DNA of 64,000 nt from CAVVFX01 sp963747535. GTDB lineage: Bacteria; Acidobacteriota; Terriglobia; Bryobacterales; Bryobacteraceae. A program made the position numbers and the translations under genes. Location: assembly GCA_963747535.1 (NCBI GenBank), contig CAVVFX010000011.1, forward strand, positions 62,001 to 126,000, in the 5' to 3' direction. The notes under the pieces were generated by a model that ran no database searches, had not been told where the DNA came from, and was given only the letters and a program-made list of their open reading frames with translations. This document shows, piece after piece, positions 1-5,442 of the stretch. Numbering within the stretch: the stretch's first letter is position 1; each line of letters opens with the position of its first letter.

Positions 1-1
1 C

Positions 2-274
2 ATCACGGGCGAACGCGATAACGCCGATACGGCCAAGACTACGGCGGAAGGAGGGGCCATCGGAGCCGGAGTTGGCGGCCTCGCCGGCGCGGCCGCCGGA
101 CATCCGCTTCCCGGTCTCGGCATCGGAGCCGCCGCCGGAGCCGCGGTCGGTCTCGCGACAGCCCTGGGCAAGCACAAGCCCGACGCAACCCTGCCGCGCG
201 GCACCGTCGTCGAAATGCTCCTCGACCGCGATCTCTTTTACGAGACGTCCGAACTCGACCGACGAGAGCCGTAA
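2..274 (+). CDS. C-terminal part of a glycine-zipper protein (5' end outside window)
   Basis: An open frame enters from the left edge and ends at a TAA at 272-274, giving about 90 residues. The first part is a run of Gly/Ala-rich segments (AIGAGVGGLAG, GIGAAAGAAVG) typical of a glycine zipper, followed by a short hydrophilic tail with the segment GTVVEMLLDRDL. Proteins with this arrangement in Acidobacteria are usually long secreted or envelope proteins of unknown function; this is recalled knowledge, not something the fragment proves. There is no start codon in the window. The frame has no internal stop and normal high-GC codon use, so I take it as a real 3' end. Confidence 0.7.
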   Translation: MTGERDNADTAKTTAEGGAIGAGVGGLAGAAAGHPLPGLGIGAAAGAAVGLATALGKHKPDATLPRGTVVEMLLDRDLFYETSELDRREP

Positions 275-283
275 CTGCCCGCT

Positions 284-395
284 AGTACCTACTTGCAAAA
301 ACTGCCTACGGAAACCGCTTGCTTACGCGCGCGGCTCAGCAACGCCACGACGTGTTTTCATGCGCTTACCGAGCCGTGACCGTCAGGGAGCGGTC
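284..395 (-). repeat. Dispersed repeat family A, copy 1
   Basis: Begins AGTACCTACTTGCAAAA and contains GGAAACCGCTTGCTTACG and a GCGGCTCAGCAACG block. Read on the minus strand it matches the copies at 2781-2894 and 41221-41296 and, more loosely, 61068-61145 and 63340-63415. Outer end AGTACC...TTGCAA resembles the opposite end of copy 2 in inverted form, so the unit looks like a short non-coding element. Read in frame it gives the phrase KPLAYARGS, which I recall from spurious proteins in acidobacterial genomes. Confidence 0.7.
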
Positions 396-459
396 TTTCG
401 CGCCGAGAAGTGTCCACGAAATAACTGGACAGAACGGTCGCCGGTGTAAATCTACGAAA

Positions 460-591
460 TTATGATGCCTTTAAATAATTAATACACTGCGCCAGATGCT
501 CATTGGCAAAAGCGGTCCACGCACTTCAACTCGACGCTGACCTTTTCGCCGGCCACTAGATCGGCCGCATACTCGCCGAGGTAGTGATTCC
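460..591 (-). pseudogene. 3' remnant of a GxxExxY-family (PD-(D/E)XK-like) gene
   Basis: On the minus strand the frame reads HYLGEYAADLVAGEKVSVEL, then KCVDRF, which fits the core of the GxxExxY family, a PD-(D/E)XK nuclease-like fold with the active-site D at 'AADL' and E-x-K at 'VELK'. The frame then stops at TGA, but after a one-base shift at the A-run 508-511 it continues as FANEHLAQCINYLKAS and ends at a TAA (460-462). That is the normal end of this family. The 5' two thirds are missing; the remnant abuts the inverted repeats at 592-696. It is a dead 3' fragment with a frameshift. The family match is from memory and should be confirmed by profile search. Confidence 0.7.
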
Positions 592-696
592 CATTCGTGT
601 GCATCCGTGTGCATCCGTGGCCCCATCGTATGAGTGCCGCAAGGTGGGCGAAAATCTCAGAAAAAATGTTGCTCAGGCCACGGATGCACACGAATA
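592..696. repeat. Inverted repeat pair, family C copy 1
   Basis: The left arm (592-622) carries the tandem words GTGTGCATCC GTGTGCATCC GTGG. The right arm (676-696) is GGCCACGGATGCACACGAAT, the reverse complement of one unit. The 54 bases between them show no gene. The same tandem '(G)TTCATCCG/GTGCATCCG' design recurs at 39580-39653 and 52221-52248 with different sequence detail. Confidence 0.7.
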
Positions 697-749
697 AAGG
701 CGATGGCAGGGGAAGATCCGGGGCGCTGACGCTTCGGTGCCAACCCAGT

Positions 750-1433
750 CTAGAGCGCCCGCAGCCACGAAAACGTTTCTGCCAGGTTCTGCGACTGGAA
801 TACGAGCGATCCGGGCACGATGATATCGGCGCCGGCGCGACGCAGGAGAGACACGGTATGGGAGCGGATGCCGCCATCGGCGACCAGCCGGACGCGAGTG
901 CGCCCTTTGCCCAGCATAGACGCCGCGCTTGCGAGACGGTCGCAGGCTTCCGGCGCCAGATCCTGGCCTTTGCGGCCGGGCACTGTACCGAGCAGAAGTA
1001 GGGCATCAATGCGGTCGAGGTAGGCCTCGGCCGCGGTGACGGGAGTGTCCAGGCGTAACGCCAACCCGGCCGAACGGCCCGCGCGAAGAATCGCTTGGAT
1101 GGCCGCTGCCGCTTCGGATTCGCCGACTTCCGCGTGCACCGTGATCACGTCACCGCCACAAGCTACGAATTCCTCGATAAGCATCGTGGGGCGATCGACC
1201 ATCAGGTGAATGTGAAATGGAAGGTGAGTGAGCGGACGCAGGGCGCGTATGAGGTCCGGAAAGAACAGCAGACCGGGAGCGAAGTGGGCATCGGAGACGT
1301 CGATGTGAAATGAGTCGGCAAATGGCTCCAGGCGCTTAATCCCCGCCCCTAAGTCGGCGAGATCCGCCGACCACAAGGAGACGTCGGCCAGGAGCCGGGT
1401 GTGTGCCGGATCCTGCCAGGCGCTCGTGTTCAA
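750..1433 (-). CDS. rpe: Ribulose-phosphate 3-epimerase family protein
   Basis: A 227-residue TIM-barrel protein that would interconvert ribulose-5-phosphate and xylulose-5-phosphate, or act on a related pentulose phosphate, in the cytosol. The family's conserved stations are all present: SLWSAD (19-24) at strand 1, FHIDVSDAHFAP with metal/catalytic His43 and Asp45, HIHLMV with His76, GTVPGRKGQ in place of the usual PGFGGQ loop, VADGGI with Asp186, and the phosphate-binding VPGSLVF near the end. Length is normal. The start used is TTG at 1433, since no ATG or GTG lies near; no clear ribosome-binding site is seen. The gene is alone, separated by about 200 bases from the TIR gene upstream. The divergence (for example S-L-W instead of the common P-S-I-L) suggests a paralogue rather than the only housekeeping copy. 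Confidence 0.85.
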   Translation of the reverse strand: MNTSAWQDPAHTRLLADVSLWSADLADLGAGIKRLEPFADSFHIDVSDAHFAPGLLFFPDLIRALRPLTHLPFHIHLMVDRPTMLIEEFVACGGDVITVHAEVGESEAAAAIQAILRAGRSAGLALRLDTPVTAAEAYLDRIDALLLLGTVPGRKGQDLAPEACDRLASAASMLGKGRTRVRLVADGGIRSHTVSLLRRAGADIIVPGSLVFQSQNLAETFSWLRAL

Positions 1434-1637
1434 AATGCACCAGCCAGGAGGTGACAGGAACTCATTTTGATTAATATTATAATTTCGCCATTCTGGCAGT
1501 CGGTGAGAGACGTTCCCTGCCGGCAGGTCCTCGAATGGCGCTTGTGGCTGCCTGCCTGATTTGTTATCGCCAGTTTGCCTGGGCGCGTGGTAAGCGAAAT
1601 GTTCTCACGGCCCATGACAGAGACCCTCAGTCGTTGC

Positions 1638-2663
1638 TCACCGTATCGTCCGCAGTCTTCTGGCAGTGAGTTCGCCTTCTGTCCCGCCCAGAGCGCTTGT
1701 TACTAGCTTGCCCTTAAACGTACCGCCCGTCTCTGGATCGAGCGTCCACTTGAAAGTCCACGGCTCGGAACCAGAAGAGATAGTCTGTAAGGCGACCGGA
1801 ACCGTTCCGGCTTCGTTGATTCGGTGTAGCACGAGTTGGTGGCTTGTCAATCTGATCTTGCCATCGGCCGTACACTCAACGTTGTCAACGCCATGAAAGA
1901 TATGTATATCGCTCGTATAGGGCGTAGCGCACTCGGATTGCGCGTTAGGAGCAACGCAGTAGTTGGTTAACTTGCACGACAGCGTGCCGCGCACGGCTCC
2001 AACACTGCTGACTCCTTCCGGGCAAATGAAAAGGTCGAGATGTCCATTGACGATCGCATAGCTGGGGGCGTCTATCGAAATACCATGCCATTTCGCCAAG
2101 ACTAATTCAAATTCCCAACGCCCCGTATAACCGTGAAAAACGCTGGTTCTCTCTATCCCCGGGGCCGTTGCGAGAAGTTGAGATGTCCATTGCCTTAGCT
2201 TGGCCAAGGCATCATTGCTAAACGCCTTTCCAGCATGTGGCGAAGCTTCCTGGCAGTCGCTCCGCGGGCACATGTCGATGATTGTCATGCCAGCGAGATC
2301 AGAGGGCAATTCTGCCTGTTCGACACGGCACAGGGCTACCTGGCGCCGTCCCAGGCGTCCCGCGACGAGGCCAAACTCTACCAGCACATTGCCTCGCGGC
2401 ATGTACGTGGGCTTAACTGCGGCGACGGCATCCTCGCCCGAATCTGCCCTGTGCACTACATCATCACGTCGAACGACAAAAACTGCGGCACAGCATTCGC
2501 GCAGCATTTCCTCCAGCGCCTCGAACGTGAGCGATCCAGCATCGAAGAAGGTAGTCCACAACTCAGGAACAAGGTCGGATTGAAGTTCTTTGATTGCTTC
2601 GCATACCCTCTGGGCCTCATCAAGCCCTTCATGAGACGATCCCACGAAAATCTTTTGTCCCAC
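1638..2663 (-). CDS. TIR-like (CAP12/Pycsar-effector type) protein with beta-rich C-terminal domain
   Basis: A 341-residue protein. Residues 1-130 fit the bacterial TIR-like nucleotide-binding family (COG4271/PF10137 type): KIFVGSSHEGL at strand A, EALEEML (48-54) holding candidate catalytic glutamates, RGNVLVEFGL (90-99) and GRLGR (102-106). Such domains in CBASS, Pycsar and related defences cleave NAD+ when their sensor domain is triggered. Residues 175-341 form a separate domain rich in predicted beta strands, with aromatic and Cys residues; I do not recognise it and it is not an obvious STING or SAVED domain. No cyclase or other defence gene is adjacent. Start GTG at 2663 has AGGAG eight bases upstream. 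Codon use looks more AT-rich than neighbours, consistent with transfer. Function as an abortive-infection effector is inference. Confidence 0.75.
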   Translation of the reverse strand: MGQKIFVGSSHEGLDEAQRVCEAIKELQSDLVPELWTTFFDAGSLTFEALEEMLRECCAAVFVVRRDDVVHRADSGEDAVAAVKPTYMPRGNVLVEFGLVAGRLGRRQVALCRVEQAELPSDLAGMTIIDMCPRSDCQEASPHAGKAFSNDALAKLRQWTSQLLATAPGIERTSVFHGYTGRWEFELVLAKWHGISIDAPSYAIVNGHLDLFICPEGVSSVGAVRGTLSCKLTNYCVAPNAQSECATPYTSDIHIFHGVDNVECTADGKIRLTSHQLVLHRINEAGTVPVALQTISSGSEPWTFKWTLDPETGGTFKGKLVTSALGGTEGELTARRLRTIR

Positions 2664-2780
2664 TTTGCGCGCTCCTGCCTAAAAGTAGTTTGAATCCGTT
2701 GATTATACATTCAGCTGCGCCTATGTTTATGCTCGACGAATATATGCGATGACGGCGGGGAAACTGCGCAGATGTAGCTG

Positions 2781-2894
2781 GTACCAAGTTGCAAGAGTTC
2801 GCGTAACCACTCCCTGGTCGCGGCTCGGAAGTCGTTGCTGAGCCGGAAGCGTAAGCAAGCGGTTTCCGTACGGCAATTTTTGCAAGTAGGTACT
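2781..2894 (+). repeat. Dispersed repeat family A, copy 2 (best-formed)
   Basis: Runs from GTACCAAGTTGCAAGAGTT to TTGCAAGTAGGTACT, so its two ends are imperfect inverted repeats. The interior CGGCTCGGAAGTCGTTGCTG and AAGCAAGCGGTTTCCGTACG is nearly identical to 41221-41296. About 114 bases, no coding content, placed just upstream of the fusion gene. It resembles a small non-autonomous element. Confidence 0.7.
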
Positions 2895-2987
2895 GGGCAC
2901 TCATTGCTACGTCAGACCCGCAGTTCGCCCCCTCATTTCAGAGCGACATCTAACACCCCCCACGCAACCGGCTATGATGGCTCCGTA

Positions 2988-5216
2988 TTGCCAAGGAGAC
3001 ATCCCATCCCCAACACCAACTCCACTCCTCCGACCCCAGCCCTTAAAGCGGTTATCCTGGCCGCCGGACACGACGCCGTCACTGCCGGCGGACCCTCCAT
3101 GATGCTGCAGCCGTTGGGTGATCGCAGCATTCTTCAGTCCGTGATTCAGAACGTGCTGGAACTCGTGCCGGCGGACGACATCTACGTCGTCGTCGGCTAC
3201 CGCCAGGATGAGGTCCGCGCGCACCTGGGCCCAGGCTTCCATTACGTGACCCAGACGGAACCGCTCGGCACCGGGCACGCGGTCCTGCAGGTGGCGCCGC
3301 TGCTGCAGGATTTCGCAGGCAATCTTCTCATCCTCTACGGCGACACACCCCTGTTTCGACCCGCCTCCATTCGTGGCCTGCTCAACCGGCACCATCTCAA
3401 GCAGGCGCATCTCACCCTGCTCACGGCGGTGCTCGATCACCCGCTGCCCTACGGCAGAATCATTCGCAACGCGGGCGGCCAGATCATCGACATCATCGAA
3501 GACACCGAAGCCTCTGCCGAAGTCCGGGAAATCCGCGAACTGAACGTCGGAGCCTATGCCGTTGCAGCCGGTGTTATTTTTTCCGCTCTCGCGCGGCTTT
3601 CGCCCTCTCCGGGCGATGGCGAGTACCGCCTGACCGATTGTGTCCATTTACTGATTCGCTCAGGACTGCGCGTCGACGCCTATCGCCTCTACGATCAGGA
3701 CGAAGTTCAGGGCATCAACTCGGCCGCCGATCTTGCCCGCGCCGAGTTCATCGTGCAGAAGCGCCTCTTCCGTCCCCGCCGCCAGGAGGAGCAGAATCTG
3801 GTCACCTTCGGGACCGGGGGATGGCGAGCCATTATCGGCGAAGGCTTCACCATGCAGAACGTGCGGCGGCTGAGCCAGGCCCTCGCCAACGAGATCACGC
3901 GCCAGGGCCGCGAGTCCCAAGGCGTCATTATCGGCTACGATCGCCGGTTTCTCTCCCGCCAGGCCGCCGAAGCCGCCGCTGAAGTTTTCGCCGGCAACGA
4001 CATTCCCACCGTGCTGCTCGACGAGGACGCCCCCACTCCGTTGATCACTTACGCCACCGCCATCCGAGGTTCGGCCTACGGGCTCGCTTTTACTGCCAGC
4101 CACAATCCGCCCGAGTGGAACGGTCTCAAAGTTTTCCACGGCGATGGAGCGCTCCTGCTCGACCACGAGACGCGCCAGATCGAGGACGAGACCAACCGCC
4201 TGACCCCCAACGACGTCATCAAGCTGGAGCTGGACATCGCGCTCGACGCCGGCATCGTTGAGCGCGGCGACTTCACCAACGACTATGTGGATGCCGTCGA
4301 GAAGCTGATCGATCTCGAAGCCATTCGCAAGGCTGCGCTCAAGGTTATCGTCGACCCCATGTATGGAGTCGGCCAGCTTACGCTCGGTACCGTGCTGACC
4401 GAAGCCCGCTGCCGCGTGACCTTCATTCATGAGCGCCACAATCCCCTTTTCGGCGGCCGGTCGCCCGCGCCGAATCCCGAGGCGCTGCGTCTGCTCACCT
4501 CGACCATCCGCGAAGGAGGGTACGATATTGGACTCGCGATGGACGGGGATGCCGATCGCATCGCCATTGTCGACGAGCGTGGCGAGTACATTTCCATCAA
4601 CGATGTGCTGCTGCTGCTCTATTGGTACATGCATGAGGTGCGAGGCGAGCGGGGCGGGGTGGTGCGCAATCTTTCGACCACCCATATGCTCGACCGCATG
4701 GCCCACCTCCTCGGCGAAGAATGCTACGAGGTTCCCGTAGGCTTCAAGCACATCGTGCAGAGCATGGTGGAGCACCGGGCCGTACTGGGCGGCGAATCCT
4801 CCGGCGGCCTGACGATTCGCGGCCACATTCTCGGCAAGGACGGCATCTTCGCGTCGGCTCTGGTCGTCGAAATGCTAGCCCGCACCGGCAAGAAGATCTC
4901 GCAACTGCTCGACACGGTCTATGGGATGACCGGAAGACTCTACGACTACGAAGAGAATTTCCCGGCCACACCCGAGATGCGAATCGCCGTCCCGCGTAAT
5001 CTGCGCGAAGCTCCGAGTACCCACGTGGGTCCGTACAAGGTAATCCGAATCTCGCACATCGACGGCACCAAGCTCTACCTGGAGAACGACAACTGGGTCC
5101 TGCTCCGTTTCTCAGGCACCGAACCCGTCCTGCGCCTGGCGGTAGAAGCGGATAGTCCAGCGAAAGCCGAAGAACTCCTTGCCTGGCTGAAGCAATTCGT
5201 AGGCCAGGCCGCCTGA
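2988..5216 (+). CDS. Nucleotidyltransferase (GlmU-N-like)/phosphohexomutase fusion protein
   Basis: About 740 residues with two enzymes in line. The N-terminal ~250 residues fit a GlmU-type sugar-1-phosphate uridylyltransferase: KAVILAAG, TEPLGTGHAV, LYGDTPL, YGRIIR, ELNVGAYAV and GINSAADLARAE. The rest is an alpha-D-phosphohexomutase with catalytic serine in TASHNP (about 4095), metal loop DGDADR (about 4542), GGESSGG sugar loop and RFSGTEPVLR phosphate loop. Together they could turn a hexose-6-phosphate into a nucleotide sugar. Oddly, the GTRM...PK signature after LAAG is lost, which removes the usual catalytic Arg and Lys (see findings). The start is uncertain: TTG 2988 is in frame but has no ribosome-binding site, whereas AGGAG at 2994-2998 lies seven bases before an in-frame ATC at 3006. 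The frame also stays open upstream into the family A repeat, which I exclude. Confidence 0.85.
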   Translation: MPRRHPIPNTNSTPPTPALKAVILAAGHDAVTAGGPSMMLQPLGDRSILQSVIQNVLELVPADDIYVVVGYRQDEVRAHLGPGFHYVTQTEPLGTGHAVLQVAPLLQDFAGNLLILYGDTPLFRPASIRGLLNRHHLKQAHLTLLTAVLDHPLPYGRIIRNAGGQIIDIIEDTEASAEVREIRELNVGAYAVAAGVIFSALARLSPSPGDGEYRLTDCVHLLIRSGLRVDAYRLYDQDEVQGINSAADLARAEFIVQKRLFRPRRQEEQNLVTFGTGGWRAIIGEGFTMQNVRRLSQALANEITRQGRESQGVIIGYDRRFLSRQAAEAAAEVFAGNDIPTVLLDEDAPTPLITYATAIRGSAYGLAFTASHNPPEWNGLKVFHGDGALLLDHETRQIEDETNRLTPNDVIKLELDIALDAGIVERGDFTNDYVDAVEKLIDLEAIRKAALKVIVDPMYGVGQLTLGTVLTEARCRVTFIHERHNPLFGGRSPAPNPEALRLLTSTIREGGYDIGLAMDGDADRIAIVDERGEYISINDVLLLLYWYMHEVRGERGGVVRNLSTTHMLDRMAHLLGEECYEVPVGFKHIVQSMVEHRAVLGGESSGGLTIRGHILGKDGIFASALVVEMLARTGKKISQLLDTVYGMTGRLYDYEENFPATPEMRIAVPRNLREAPSTHVGPYKVIRISHIDGTKLYLENDNWVLLRFSGTEPVLRLAVEADSPAKAEELLAWLKQFVGQAA

Positions 5217-5257
5217 CCCGCCTTTCGCCGCCGTGCCGCCAAGCAGGACTCCGTGGC

Positions 5258-5283
5258 GCAGACCATCGTTTTTTGTGGTCTGC
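5258..5283. repeat. Hairpin repeat, family B copy 1
   Basis: GCAGACCA and TGGTCTGC form an 8-bp stem around a T-rich loop (TCGTTTTTTG), followed by a GC-rich GGCTGCGCAGCAGCC palindrome. The same hairpin and following palindrome occur at 61212-61239. It lies downstream of the fusion gene and could act as a terminator, but the T-run is inside the loop, so I class it as a dispersed repeat. Confidence 0.65.
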
Positions 5284-5442
5284 GGGCTGCGCAGCAGCCG
5301 CCGGATCCTTACTCCAAACTGATGCACCGCAAGCCCCCGGAGTGCATCTGAATCAAGCCCTTCACCCGCCAGTCACGGATTTTCCAAGATTATTATCCCG
5401 GAGCTACTACAGAATCCGGACCAAACCGCCGATAAGTTCCAC

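Noticed and set aside
500..1009. A 169-codon open frame overlapping the epimerase gene
   Set aside because: Its 3' part is the GxxExxY remnant and the rest lies over the repeats and out of frame with the epimerase.
1638..2663. A full CBASS or Pycsar operon
   Set aside because: No nucleotidyl cyclase or other partner gene lies on either side; only the effector-like gene is present.
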